Shown: positions 16,134 through 24,471, numbered from the stretch's first letter. The stretch: 64,000 nucleotides of DNA from Sphaerisporangium viridialbum (GCF_049674955.1 NZ_CP187232.1:62001-126000); one strand, 5' to 3'. The notes: a model not told the origin generated them from the letters alone. A program made the numbers and translations.

Positions 16134-16622
16134 GTGGACAGCAAGCCGGGCATGGACGCGGCAGACATCGAGACGGCCGTCGTGGCCTTGCGTCGTGCGC
16201 ACAAGCGCCGCACCCTGGCGCGGTTGTCGGAGCGGCGAGGCGAGCGCACCGGGCGCCATGCCGAGCTTCCCGATGCGGTCTTCGAACTGCTCGACGTGGT
16301 CGAGTCCGCCACAGGGCGGGGCGACACGCTGACCGTCACCGACGCCGCGGCAGTCCTCGGGGTCGACCAGCCAAGGTCCAGCCGACTTGCCGCTCAGGCT
16401 CTCCACGCCGGGTTGCTACGGCGCGAGGCCGATCAACATGACGGCCGCCGCTCGCTGCTCGCCCTCACCCAGGAAGGGTGCAATGTGCTCGCGGAGATCC
16501 GCGACTTCCGCCGTCGCGTCATCGCCGAGGCCACGGCCGGCTGGGGCACCGAGGACCGCGCCGCCCTTGCCCGTCTTCTGACTCGCTTCGTACAGGACTT
16601 CGACTCGGTCAGCCGGCGGTGA
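16134..16622 (+). CDS. MarR-family transcriptional regulator
   Basis: This is a 162-residue regulator starting at GTG 16134 with GGAGG 5 nt upstream; ATG 16122 is in frame but lacks a site. A basic helix (RRAHKRRTLARLSERRGERTGRHA) leads to a winged helix (LTVTDAAAVLGVDQPRSSRLAAQALHAGLLRREADQHDGRRSLLALT), with the wing DQHDGRRS typical of MarR. The C-terminal dimerisation helix ends FVQDFDSVSRR. It diverges from another MarR-like gene. No enzyme or pump gene is obviously its target. Confidence 0.87.
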   Translation: MDSKPGMDAADIETAVVALRRAHKRRTLARLSERRGERTGRHAELPDAVFELLDVVESATGRGDTLTVTDAAAVLGVDQPRSSRLAAQALHAGLLRREADQHDGRRSLLALTQEGCNVLAEIRDFRRRVIAEATAGWGTEDRAALARLLTRFVQDFDSVSRR

Positions 16623-16764
16623 CACTGCCAGGAAACAGCAAGCCTACGAGCAATTCCCGGTCACCTGGCCGAACGCCCGGAAACTCTCGCCGGACGAAAC
16701 CGTCACACCTCACCGACCCGATATCCCGTGGCGAACCTGGCCGCCGGTGGTGAAGATTCCGGGC

Positions 16765-17409
16765 ATGTGTATCTTCCTGGAGACCAACCGGCTCGTGCTC
16801 CGCGTGTTCACTGAAGCCGATGTAGACCACCTGCTCGCACTGGACAACGACCCCGACGTCATGCGCTTCATCAATGGCGGCCGGCCGACGAGCCGCGAGG
16901 TGATCCAGGCACTGACCTTGCCGCGACTCCTCCACGACTACCCATGCTTCGGCAACCGCGGCTACTGGGCTGCGGAGGAGAAGACCACCAAGACCTTTCT
17001 GGGCTGGTTCGAATTCCGGCCTCTGGCCGACCACAGCCCCGCCGTGGTCGAACTCGGCTACCGGCTGAACAAGGCCGCCTGGGGCACCGGCTATGCCACG
17101 GAGGGGGCGCGAGCCCTGATCCGCAAGGGATTCACGGGCCTCGAGGTGGAACGAGTGACCGCGAACACCATGACCGTCAACACGCGATCCCGGCGTGTGA
17201 TGGAAAAGGCCGGCCTGTCATTCGTCCGGAGCTTCACTGGGGACTGGCCAGAGGTGATCGAGGGCTCCGAGCACGGCGAAGTCGAGTATGAACTCACCCG
17301 GGCCGAGTGGGAGCAGCGTCGGCATGACGGGGCGATACCAGCAGGTGACCGACACCTTGCGGCAGACCGTTGCCGATCAGGTGGGCGGGCTGCTCTGGAA
17401 GGTCGATGA
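16765..17409 (+). CDS. GNAT acetyltransferase (RimJ/RimL-like)
   Basis: This is a 214-residue acetyltransferase of the ribosomal-protein type. It begins MCIFLETNRLVLRVFTEADVDHLLAL, continues with ELGYRLNKAAWGTGYATEGARALIRKGF (acetyl-CoA loop) and has the diagnostic NTRSRRVMEKAGLSFVRSF near the end of the domain. ATG 16765 follows GGTGAAG; GTG 16747 is possible. The last 25 residues are Arg/Gly-rich and may be an unstructured tail. A T-rich terminator hairpin follows. The substrate is not predictable. Confidence 0.85.
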   Translation: MCIFLETNRLVLRVFTEADVDHLLALDNDPDVMRFINGGRPTSREVIQALTLPRLLHDYPCFGNRGYWAAEEKTTKTFLGWFEFRPLADHSPAVVELGYRLNKAAWGTGYATEGARALIRKGFTGLEVERVTANTMTVNTRSRRVMEKAGLSFVRSFTGDWPEVIEGSEHGEVEYELTRAEWEQRRHDGAIPAGDRHLAADRCRSGGRAALEGR

Positions 17410-17479
17410 CGCCTCGACGGATGGGCCGAGAACCCCACCGATCAGGCCGACTGAGACCCGAACTGAGCCCGGACGCACT

Positions 17480-17516
17480 GAAGCCCGTTCCGCGATGGAA
17501 CGGGCTTCTGCGTTTT
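17480..17516. terminator. Intrinsic terminator between GNAT gene and tRNA-Ser
   Basis: GAAGCCCGTTCC at 17480-17491 and GGAACGGGCTTC at 17497-17508 form a perfect 12-bp stem with a 5-nt loop, followed by TGCGTTTT. It is a clean rho-independent terminator for the plus-strand GNAT gene. It also lies just past the 3' end of the minus-strand tRNA and may act both ways. Confidence 0.88.
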
Positions 17517-17529
17517 GGCTGTTCAGCCG

Positions 17530-17618
17530 TGGCGGAGGATAGGAGATTCGAACTCCTGAGGGGTTGCCCCCAACACGCTTTCCAAGCGTGCGCCCTAGGC
17601 CAACTAGGCGAATCCTCC
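17530..17618 (-). tRNA. serW: tRNA-Ser (GGA anticodon)
   Basis: Read on the minus strand, GGAGGAT (17618-17612) pairs with ATCCTCC (17540-17534), with discriminator G and an encoded CCA at 17532-17530. The anticodon stem CACGC/GCGTG encloses TTGGAAA with anticodon GGA, read as Ser. The long variable arm (GTTGGGGGCAACCCC) marks a class II tRNA. It shares its D arm and much of its anticodon arm with the tRNA-Ser(CGA) at 10992. Confidence 0.96.
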
Positions 17619-17735
17619 GCCGAGAAGCTTACCGGACTTCGAGGGCTGTGAAGACCACGACGATGACCACGAATCGGTCTCGGTGTTCGCGCGGTGGCGG
17701 CCACGAGCACTGCCGGGCACGGCTAGACTGTCACC

Positions 17736-17824
17736 GGACCCCTCGCACGGCGTCATCCTGTGAACCTCCCCAGGGCCGGAAGGCAGCAAGGATAAGCGGG
17801 CTCTGTCGGGTGTGCGAGGGGTCT
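17736..17824 (+). ncRNA. ffs: Bacterial small signal recognition particle RNA
   Basis: The hairpin ends GACCCCTCGCAC (17737-17748) and GTGCGAGGGGTC (17812-17823) pair perfectly. Between them is the conserved domain IV core CCAGGGCCGGAAGGCAGCAAGG, which contains the GGAA tetraloop and the asymmetric loop bound by Ffh. The size (about 90 nt) matches the 4.5S class. It lies directly before dnaX, a position conserved in many bacteria. Confidence 0.93.
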
Positions 17825-17935
17825 CTTCGCTGGAGTTCCAGGACGGTTCCGTCACGTGAGCGAGCTGCTCGACCCTCGTGACACTCCCGGCCTTCCGGCG
17901 CATTCGCACTCCGACCCCCTAGGCGAGGAGACGGC

Positions 17936-20200
17936 ATGAGTCTCGCCCTCTACCGCAAATACCGGCCTGGGACCTTCGCCGAAGTCAAGGGTCAGGACCA
18001 CGTCACGGAGCCGCTGCGGCAGGCGCTGAGCACCGGCCGCATCAACCATGCCTACCTCTTCAGCGGTCCGCGCGGGTGTGGCAAGACCTCCAGCGCGCGC
18101 ATCCTCGCCCGCTCGCTGAACTGCGAGAAGGGCCCGACTCCCGATCCCTGCGGCGAGTGCGAGTCCTGCGTGGCCCTCTCGTCCACAGGGCCCGGCCACC
18201 TCGACGTCATCGAGATCGACGCCGCCTCCCACGGAGGCGTGGACGACGCCCGTGACCTGCGCGAGCGCGCCTTCTTCGCCCCGGTCTCCGCGCGGTTCAA
18301 GATCTACATCATCGACGAGGCGCACATGGTGACCCGTGAGGGTTTCAACGCGCTGCTCAAGCTCGTCGAGGAGCCCCCGCCGCACCTGAAGTTCGTCTTC
18401 GCGACCACCGAGCCCGAGAAGGTCATCGGGACCATCAAGTCCCGCACCCACCACTACCCGTTCCGGCTGATGCCGCCGGCGACGCTGCGGCAGCTCCTTG
18501 AGGAGATCCTCGGCTCCGAGTCGGTGCCGTACGAGCCCGCCGCGCTGCCACTGGTCGTACGTGCGGGCGCGGGCTCGGCGCGTGACTCCCTCTCGATCCT
18601 CGACCAGCTGCTGGCGGGCGCCGACGACGCGGGAATCACCTACGCCCGCGCGGTCTCGCTCCTCGGTTACACCGACTCGGACCTGCTCGACGAGATCGTG
18701 CTGGCGTTCGCCAGGCGCGACGGCGCCCAGGTGTTCCAGGCGGTCAACCGCGTGATCGAGGGCGGTCACGATCCGCGCCGGTTCGCCATGGACCTGCTCG
18801 AGCGCTTCCGCGACCTGGTGGTGCTCGCCAACGTGCCGGAGGCCGCGGCGAACGGCCTGCTCGACCGTCCGGCCGACGAGCTGGAGCGGCTGGTCGAGCA
18901 GGCGGCGTCGATGGGGCCGGCCGAGGTGACCCGGGCCGCCGAGCTGTTCAACGCCGGGCTGACGGAGATGCGCGGTGCGACCTCCCCCCGGCTGCTGCTG
19001 GAGCTGATGTGCGCCCGGGTGCTGCTTCCCGCGGCCGAGCAGGGTGAGGCGGCGCTGCTCGCCCGGCTGGAGCACCTTGAGCGCGGAGGGCCGGCCGCCA
19101 CGGCCGTCCCGGTGCCCGGCTCCGTTTCTCCACCCGCCCCCGCCGGGCCTCCGGCGGCCGGCGCGGTGATCGCCGCCGACGAGCCGCACCACGCTCAGCC
19201 GGCACAGCACGTTCAGCCGGGCCGGCAGGCGCAGACGGGACAGCACGCTCAGTCTGGTCGACCGGCGCAGCCTGTGCGGCAGGAACAGGCCGCGCAGCAG
19301 CCTCAGGCGGCCGAGGCGCGCCCGCCCGCCGCCCGCCCGCCCGCGGAGGACGACTGGCCCGCCCCGTCGCGGCCTGGTGCCCCACAGGCGGCGCAGAGCC
19401 GCCCTGAGAGCACTCCCGCGCCCGCCCAGGTGTCACCGGCGGGCGGGGCCTTCCACCAGACGTGGCCGCAGATCCTCGACGTGCTCAAGCAGCGCTCCCC
19501 GGCCGTCTGGGCGAACGTCAACACCAACTCCCAGCTCATCGGCGTCGAGGGCAACATCGTCACGCTCGGCTTCAGCCAGGTCGGCGCCATGCGCAACTTC
19601 GTGAACGGCGCCAAGGACTCCGTGGTAGCGGCGGCGATCGCCGCGGTGATGGGCGGCAACTGGCGCGTGGAGGCCGTCGTCGGCAACTCGAGGGGCGGAG
19701 TGTCCCCTTCGGTCCCGGCCTCATCCGCTCCGGCGCAAGCCGTACGGCAGGCTCCCGCGGCGCGCCCGGCGTCATCGCGCCCGGACGGCCCGCAGGCGGC
19801 CCCCTCCCCGACGGCGGCCCCGAGAGGGCCGGCCGGTGCCCAGGACGCGCCGGCGCCGGGGGGGCGGCCGGCCGTCGCGCAGCAGCCGCAGGCCGCGCCC
19901 TCGCCCTCGGACGACCCCTGGCCGGATGCGCCGCTTCCCGACGACGAGGGCACGGCGCCCAGGGCCGGTTTCACCGCCGCCCGTCCGGCGGCGCAGGCGG
20001 TCGCCCAGTCCGGGCCCCGGCAGGCGGGGCCCGCGGGATGGCCCGACGCCGTACCGCGCCGTTCCGGCCCGCCGGCCAGTGAGGCCGACGAGGTCGATCC
20101 GTACAACGACGTGGACGCCGACGGCGACTCGCTGAGCGGCATGGCACTCGTCCAGCGGGAGCTCGGCGGGCAGATCATCAACGAGATCGACCACCCGTAG
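17936..20200 (+). CDS. dnaX: DNA polymerase III subunit gamma/tau
   Basis: This 754-residue clamp-loader ATPase drives loading of the beta clamp. Walker A is GPRGCGKT at residues 44-51, the zinc module uses Cys63, Cys72, Cys75 and Cys78, Walker B is IIDEAH with VTREGFNALLKLVEEPP, and the sensor-1 region is FVFATTEPEKV. After about residue 380 there is a long Pro/Ala/Gln-rich linker (residues 390-510), a conserved folded tau-like domain (FHQTWPQILDVLKQRSPAVWANVN, about 502-590) and a second disordered acidic tail. GAGGAG precedes ATG 17936. No programmed frameshift site is evident. It begins the dnaX-ybaB-recR block. Confidence 0.96.
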   Translation: MSLALYRKYRPGTFAEVKGQDHVTEPLRQALSTGRINHAYLFSGPRGCGKTSSARILARSLNCEKGPTPDPCGECESCVALSSTGPGHLDVIEIDAASHGGVDDARDLRERAFFAPVSARFKIYIIDEAHMVTREGFNALLKLVEEPPPHLKFVFATTEPEKVIGTIKSRTHHYPFRLMPPATLRQLLEEILGSESVPYEPAALPLVVRAGAGSARDSLSILDQLLAGADDAGITYARAVSLLGYTDSDLLDEIVLAFARRDGAQVFQAVNRVIEGGHDPRRFAMDLLERFRDLVVLANVPEAAANGLLDRPADELERLVEQAASMGPAEVTRAAELFNAGLTEMRGATSPRLLLELMCARVLLPAAEQGEAALLARLEHLERGGPAATAVPVPGSVSPPAPAGPPAAGAVIAADEPHHAQPAQHVQPGRQAQTGQHAQSGRPAQPVRQEQAAQQPQAAEARPPAARPPAEDDWPAPSRPGAPQAAQSRPESTPAPAQVSPAGGAFHQTWPQILDVLKQRSPAVWANVNTNSQLIGVEGNIVTLGFSQVGAMRNFVNGAKDSVVAAAIAAVMGGNWRVEAVVGNSRGGVSPSVPASSAPAQAVRQAPAARPASSRPDGPQAAPSPTAAPRGPAGAQDAPAPGGRPAVAQQPQAAPSPSDDPWPDAPLPDDEGTAPRAGFTAARPAAQAVAQSGPRQAGPAGWPDAVPRRSGPPASEADEVDPYNDVDADGDSLSGMALVQRELGGQIINEIDHP

Positions 20201-20216
20201 CCTCCGGCCGCGGGCT

Positions 20217-20322
20217 CATGCCGATTCACCCTTCCGGATCGGCCGCGAGGCCATGCCGGTCTGCCCTTTCCGGGATCGGCCGCAGGTCACGCCGATCCGC
20301 CCTTTCCGGGATCGGCCGGTCG
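20217..20322 (+). repeat. Three tandem copies of a 35-36-bp unit
   Basis: Three units start at 20217, 20252 and 20288, each built on CATGCCG(A/G)T-x-C-x-CCCTTTCCGGGATCGGCCG with a few substitutions; the first copy is the most diverged. They fill much of the gap between dnaX and ybaB, and no gene is seen in them. Each unit includes the inner palindrome-like CCGGGATCGG. The function is unknown. Confidence 0.75.
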
Positions 20323-20436
20323 CGGACGGTCCGCCGACCGGGGCTCCGCACGCGAACACTGACGTGCGCCAGTGCAACATGCGTGGCAAACCCCGTAGGC
20401 TCGTGCCACACGCGAAGCCATGAGGAGCGCAAGATC

Positions 20437-20784
20437 GTGAATCCAGGGGATGTCAACTTGCAGCAGTTGCTGGAGCAGGCGCAGCTCATGCAGCAGCAGC
20501 TTGCGACGGCCCAGCAGGAGCTCAACGACGCGGAGGTCGAGGGCAGCGCCGGTGGCGGCCTCGTCGTCGCGACCGTCAACGGCAGTGGTGAGCTGCTCGA
20601 GCTGAAGATCAGCCCCAAGGCCATCGACTCCGGCGACCCGCAGGACACGGCCGATACGATCGCCGACCTGGTGATCGCGGCGGTGCGGGACGCCGTGCGG
20701 GCGGCCGCCGAGCTCCAGCAGGAGAAGCTCGGCCCGCTGGCGCAGGGCCTTGGCGGGGGCGGATTCCAGCTGCCGGGGTTTTAG
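20437..20784 (+). CDS. ybaB: YbaB/EbfC family nucleoid-associated protein
   Basis: This is a 115-residue DNA-binding protein that forms tweezer-like dimers on the nucleoid. It starts at GTG 20437 behind GAGGAG. The long N-terminal helix (LQQLLEQAQLMQQQLATAQQEL) is followed by the beta sheet (GGGLVVATVNGSGELLELKISPKAID) and a C-terminal helix (LVIAAVRDAVRAAAELQQEKLG), with the usual Gly-rich end. It lies between dnaX and recR, 5 nt before recR, as in most bacteria. Confidence 0.93.
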   Translation: MNPGDVNLQQLLEQAQLMQQQLATAQQELNDAEVEGSAGGGLVVATVNGSGELLELKISPKAIDSGDPQDTADTIADLVIAAVRDAVRAAAELQQEKLGPLAQGLGGGGFQLPGF

Positions 20785-20789
20785 CCGCC

Positions 20790-21389
20790 ATGTATGAGGG
20801 GGTCGTCCAGAACCTGATCGACGAGTTGGGCCTGCTGCCCGGCGTCGGTCCCAAGAGCGCGCAGCGGATCGCCTTTCACCTGCTGTCCGCGGACCCTGCC
20901 GACGTCAAGCGGCTGGCGCACGCCCTGCTGGAGGTCAAGGAGAAGGTCCGGTTCTGCCGCGTCTGTGGGAACGTCGCGGCCGAGGAGGAGTGCCGGATCT
21001 GCCGGGACGTCCGGCGCGACCCCGCCGTCATCTGCGTGGTGGAGGAATCCAAGGACGTCGTCGCCATCGAAAAGACTCGTGAGTTCCGTGGCCGCTATCA
21101 CGTGCTCGGCGGGGCGATCAGCCCCATCGAGGGCGTCGGCCCCGACGACCTGCGCATCCGCGAGCTGATGACACGGCTGGCGGACGGGCGGGTCACCGAG
21201 CTGATCCTGGCGACCGATCCGAACCTCGAGGGGGAGGCCACGGCGACCTATCTCGCCAGGCTGGTGAAACCCATGGGTTTGAAGGTGACACGATTGGCCA
21301 GCGGTCTGCCAGTGGGCGGAGACCTCGAGTACGCCGACGAGGTCACCTTGGGCCGCGCTTTCGAAGGACGGAGGCTGCTGGATGTTTGA
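20790..21389 (+). CDS. recR: Recombination mediator protein RecR
   Basis: This 199-residue protein works with RecO and RecF to load RecA on single-strand gaps. The N-terminal helix-hairpin-helix (LGLLPGVGPKSAQRIAFHLL) is followed by a four-cysteine zinc finger (CRVCGN...CRIC, about residues 56-71). A Toprim domain comes next (ICVVEESKDVVAIEKT, then LILATDPNLEGEATATYLA), and a Walker-B-like C-terminal end (GLPVGGDLEYADEVTLGRAFEGR). Length and order are canonical. The stop overlaps the next gene by 8 nt. Confidence 0.96.
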   Translation: MYEGVVQNLIDELGLLPGVGPKSAQRIAFHLLSADPADVKRLAHALLEVKEKVRFCRVCGNVAAEEECRICRDVRRDPAVICVVEESKDVVAIEKTREFRGRYHVLGGAISPIEGVGPDDLRIRELMTRLADGRVTELILATDPNLEGEATATYLARLVKPMGLKVTRLASGLPVGGDLEYADEVTLGRAFEGRRLLDV

Positions 21390-21912
21390 TGAGTGGAGCG
21401 CTCTCGCGGATCGCATCGCGGTGCATGCGCAGAACTACCTGGATGGCCTGACCAGGCTCGCGAGCGGCGAGGGCGGCGACGCGACGCTTCCCATGCTGCT
21501 CGTCGAGGTCTCCCAGGTCAGTCTGGCGGGCTCGCAGCTCGGAGCCGCGCAGGACGTGATCCTGCAGGGCAACTTCGAGCCCGCGACCGGCCCCGACCCC
21601 GACCTCGACGGGGTGCGCACGGCGCTCGCCACGCGTCTCGGCCCCGTTGACGACTACGCCGAGGTCTTCGACCCGTACAAGGACACCGTCGTCACGCCCT
21701 ACCGGCTGTCCGACGATCTGGCGGCCGTCGCGGCCGACCTCATCCACGGGCTCGGCCACTACCGCGCGGGGCGCCCCCTGGAGGCGCTGTGGTGGTGGCA
21801 GTACTCCTACTTCAACACCTGGGGCAACCACGCGGGTGCCGCGATGCGGGCGCTGCAGGCGCTCGTCGCGCACACCCGGCTGGACGTGGTGGAGGAGACC
21901 ACGACCGCCTGA
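21382..21912 (+). CDS. DUF5063 domain protein
   Basis: This is a 176-residue soluble helical protein matching the actinobacterial DUF5063 type that follows recR. Visible features are SALADRIAVHAQNYLDGLTRLA, then TLPMLLVEVSQVSLAGSQLGAA, and LSDDLAAVAADLIHGLGHYRAGRPLEALWWWQYSYFNTWGNHAG. It starts 8 nt before the recR stop and has GGACGGAGG upstream, so it is part of the recR transcript. No function is known. The constant position suggests a link to recombination or replication, but that is only gene order. Confidence 0.8.
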   Translation: MFDEWSALADRIAVHAQNYLDGLTRLASGEGGDATLPMLLVEVSQVSLAGSQLGAAQDVILQGNFEPATGPDPDLDGVRTALATRLGPVDDYAEVFDPYKDTVVTPYRLSDDLAAVAADLIHGLGHYRAGRPLEALWWWQYSYFNTWGNHAGAAMRALQALVAHTRLDVVEETTTA

Positions 21913-21959
21913 CCTTCCATAGGTGCTCGGGTCGGCCGTCAGCAGATCACGGCCGCTGA

Positions 21960-22021
21960 TTGTCCACAGGCCGGCCCGGCTTTCCACAGCTCAGGGCCGG
22001 GGCTGTCCACATGCTGGCCAA
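21960..22021 (+). promoter_or_regulatory. Cluster of three DnaA-box-like 9-mers before ask
   Basis: A perfect actinobacterial DnaA box TTGTCCACA lies at 21960-21968, CTTTCCACA (two mismatches) at 21980-21988 and CTGTCCACA (one mismatch) at 22013-22021. All three have the same orientation within 62 bp of the 178-bp gap between the DUF5063 gene and ask. A DnaA-binding cluster is a reasonable reading; there is no AT-rich unwinding element or dnaA nearby, so it is not an obvious origin. Confidence 0.45.
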
Positions 22022-22090
22022 ATCAGTTGGGCCTTTCGGAGGCCCCAGTAGACTGTGAGCTCCGCAGACTGAACCTTTGGGAGACATCCC

Positions 22091-23365
22091 GTGGCGCTCG
22101 TTGTCCAAAAATACGGTGGTTCCTCCGTCGCCGACGCATCCGGCATCAAGCGGGTCGCTCAGCGAATCGTCGCGACGAAAAAAGCCGGCAACGACGTCGT
22201 GGTGATCGTCTCGGCGATGGGTGACACCACCGACGAGCTGCTCGACCTGGCCCAGCAGGTGACGCCGCTGCCCCCCGGGCGCGAACTCGACATGCTGCTG
22301 ACCGCCGGCGAGCGCATCTCGATGGCGTTGCTCGCGATGGCGATCGCCAACCTGGGTCACGAGGCCCGGTCGTTCACCGGCTCGCAGGCCGGTGTGATCA
22401 CCGACTCGACCCACGGCAAGGCGCGCATCATCGATGTGACCCCGGGCCGCATACAGGAGGCGGTCAGGGTCGGCCAGATCGCGATCGTGGCCGGCTTCCA
22501 GGGCGTCTCGCAGGACAAGAAGGACATCACGACGCTCGGCCGGGGTGGTTCCGACACCACGGCGGTCGCCCTCGCGGCGGCACTCGAAGCCGACGTCTGC
22601 GAGATCTACACCGATGTCGACGGCATCTTCACCGCCGATCCGCGCATCGTCGCCGCCGCCCGCCAGATCCCGAGGATCTCCTACGAGGAGGCCATGGAGA
22701 TGGCCGCGTGCGGCGCCAAGATCCTGCACCTGCGCTGCGTGGAGTACGCCCGGCGGTTCGACCTGCCGATCCACGTCAGAAGCTCGTTCAGCAGCAAGGA
22801 AGGCACATGGGTCGTCTCCGATCCCAACACTGAAGGAAACGAGATGGAGCAGCCGATCATCTCCGGTGTCGCACACGACCGGAGCGAGGCAAAGATCACT
22901 GTCGTCGGGGTGCCCGACAAGGTCGGAGAGGCCGCGGCCATCTTCAGGACGCTCGCCGATGTCGAGATCAACATCGACATGATCGTGCAGAACATCTCGG
23001 CCGCCGCCACCGGGCGCACCGACATCTCCTTCACGCTGCCCTCCGCCGACGGCACGGTCGCGGTCACGGCCCTGAAGCGCATCCAGGAGCAGATCGGCTT
23101 CGAGAAGATCCTCTTCGACGACCAGATCGGCAAGGTGTCGCTGGTGGGCGCGGGCATGCGCTCGCACCCCGGCGTCACCGCCAAGTTCTTCGGCGCCCTG
23201 GCCGACGCCGGCGTCAACATCGAGATGATCTCGACCTCCGAGATCCGCATCTCGGTCATCGTCGGGCAGGAAGAGGTGGACGCGGCCGTCACCGCGGCCC
23301 ACCGGGCGTTCGACCTCGACGTCGACCAGGTCGAGGCCGTGGTCTACGGGGGTACCGGACGATGA
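22091..23365 (+). CDS. ask: Aspartate kinase
   Basis: This 424-residue enzyme phosphorylates aspartate, the first step to lysine, threonine, methionine and diaminopimelate. The kinase domain starts VVQKYGGSSVADASGIKRVA (KYGGSS is the catalytic signature) and continues to about residue 240, with TLGRGGSDTTAVALAAAL. Two ACT domains (about 265-340 and 345-420) hold the allosteric site, including the conserved SEAKITVVGVPD and VSLVGAGMRSHPGVTAKFF. GTG 22091 has GGGAG upstream. An internal ATG at 22844, preceded by AAGGAAACG, opens a 173-residue beta subunit as in corynebacterial alpha2beta2 kinases. It overlaps asd by 4 nt. Confidence 0.96.
   Translation: MALVVQKYGGSSVADASGIKRVAQRIVATKKAGNDVVVIVSAMGDTTDELLDLAQQVTPLPPGRELDMLLTAGERISMALLAMAIANLGHEARSFTGSQAGVITDSTHGKARIIDVTPGRIQEAVRVGQIAIVAGFQGVSQDKKDITTLGRGGSDTTAVALAAALEADVCEIYTDVDGIFTADPRIVAAARQIPRISYEEAMEMAACGAKILHLRCVEYARRFDLPIHVRSSFSSKEGTWVVSDPNTEGNEMEQPIISGVAHDRSEAKITVVGVPDKVGEAAAIFRTLADVEINIDMIVQNISAAATGRTDISFTLPSADGTVAVTALKRIQEQIGFEKILFDDQIGKVSLVGAGMRSHPGVTAKFFGALADAGVNIEMISTSEIRISVIVGQEEVDAAVTAAHRAFDLDVDQVEAVVYGGTGR
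22844..23365 (+). CDS. Probable aspartate kinase beta subunit from an internal start
   Basis: ATG 22844, in frame within ask, follows AAGGAAACGAG and opens a 173-residue product beginning MEQPIISGVAHDRSEAKI. That matches the position of the known beta-subunit start in Corynebacterium (MEEAVLTGVATDKSEAKV). The product would contain only the two regulatory ACT domains. Expression is inferred from the family; nothing in this window proves it. Confidence 0.55.
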   Translation: MEQPIISGVAHDRSEAKITVVGVPDKVGEAAAIFRTLADVEINIDMIVQNISAAATGRTDISFTLPSADGTVAVTALKRIQEQIGFEKILFDDQIGKVSLVGAGMRSHPGVTAKFFGALADAGVNIEMISTSEIRISVIVGQEEVDAAVTAAHRAFDLDVDQVEAVVYGGTGR

Positions 23366-24471
23366 GCGACCAGCCAGTGCGCGCCAGCGAGGAGAGTGAC
23401 CCCGGAGTGAACGCCACGAAGCCTACCCTCGCCGTCGTCGGCGCGACCGGTGCCGTCGGCACGGTGATGCTCGACATCCTGTCCAACCGGCCCGACGTGT
23501 GGGGAGAGATCCGCCTCATCGCCTCGGCTCGCTCGGCGGGCAAGAGGCTCCTGGTCCGCGGGCAGGAGGTCGAGGTCGTCGCGCTGTCGCCCGAGGCCTT
23601 CGACGGTGTCGACGTGGCCATGTTCGACGTGCCCGACGAGGTGTCGGCCGAGTGGGCGCCGATCGCGGCCTCCCGTGGCGCGGTCGCGGTCGACAACTCC
23701 GGCGCCTTCCGCATGGACCCCGAGGTGCCCCTCGTCGTGCCCGAGTGCAACCCCGAGCAGGTGCGCGAGCGGCCCAAGGGCATCATCTCCAACCCCAACT
23801 GCACGACGCTGTCGATGATGGCCGCCCTCGGCGCCCTGCACCGCGAGTACGGCCTGACGGAGCTGGTCGTGGCCTCCTACCAGGCGGTCTCCGGCATGGG
23901 CGTCACCGGGCCCGAGCGGCTGTACGACGAGATCGCGGCCGTGGCGGGCAACCGCACCATCGGCACCGTGGCCGGTGACGTCCGCAAGGCCGTTCCCGAC
24001 CTCGTCGACTCGCCGTTCCCCGCGCCGCTGGCGTTCAACGTGGTTCCCGCCGCGGGCTCCCTCAAGGAGGACGGCTGGTTCTCCGAGGAGCTGAAGGTCC
24101 GCAACGAGTCGCGCAAGATCCTCGGCATCCCCGGCCTGAAGGTCTCGGCGACCTGCGTGCGGGTTCCGGTCGTCACCACCCACTCGCTGGCGGTGCACGC
24201 CACCTTCGCCAGGCCGGTGACGGTGGAGTCCGCGCGGGCGGTGCTGGAGGCGGCCCCCACGGTCGTGGTCCTGGACGACCCGGCGAACGGCGTGTTCCCG
24301 ACGCCGGCCGACGTGGTCGGCACCGACCCCACCTATGTCGGCCGCATCCGCCAGGCGCTCGACTTCCCGAACACCCTCGACATGTTCGTCTGCGGCGACA
24401 ACCTCCGTAAGGGCGCGGCGCTCAACACCGCTGAGATCGCCGAGCTGCTCGCGGCGGAGTTCTCGGCGTAG
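23362..24471 (+). CDS. asd: Aspartate-semialdehyde dehydrogenase
   Basis: This 369-residue NADPH enzyme turns aspartyl phosphate into aspartate semialdehyde, the step after ask. The Rossmann motif is VVGATGAVGTVML (about 25-37), the catalytic Cys is Cys147 in SNPNCTTLS, and the conserved GxGxxG-type SYQAVSGMGVTG follows near 175. The ATG at 23362 overlaps the ask stop (ATGA), but it adds about 17 residues over the usual family start. A GTG at 23407 with an upstream AGGAG is a possible alternative. The pair form the normal actinobacterial ask-asd operon. Confidence 0.95.
   Translation: MSDQPVRASEESDPGVNATKPTLAVVGATGAVGTVMLDILSNRPDVWGEIRLIASARSAGKRLLVRGQEVEVVALSPEAFDGVDVAMFDVPDEVSAEWAPIAASRGAVAVDNSGAFRMDPEVPLVVPECNPEQVRERPKGIISNPNCTTLSMMAALGALHREYGLTELVVASYQAVSGMGVTGPERLYDEIAAVAGNRTIGTVAGDVRKAVPDLVDSPFPAPLAFNVVPAAGSLKEDGWFSEELKVRNESRKILGIPGLKVSATCVRVPVVTTHSLAVHATFARPVTVESARAVLEAAPTVVVLDDPANGVFPTPADVVGTDPTYVGRIRQALDFPNTLDMFVCGDNLRKGAALNTAEIAELLAAEFSA

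Noticed and set aside
17852..19246. A 464-codon minus-strand frame across dnaX
   Set aside because: It runs antisense through the dnaX ATPase domain. No ribosome site and no recognisable fold.
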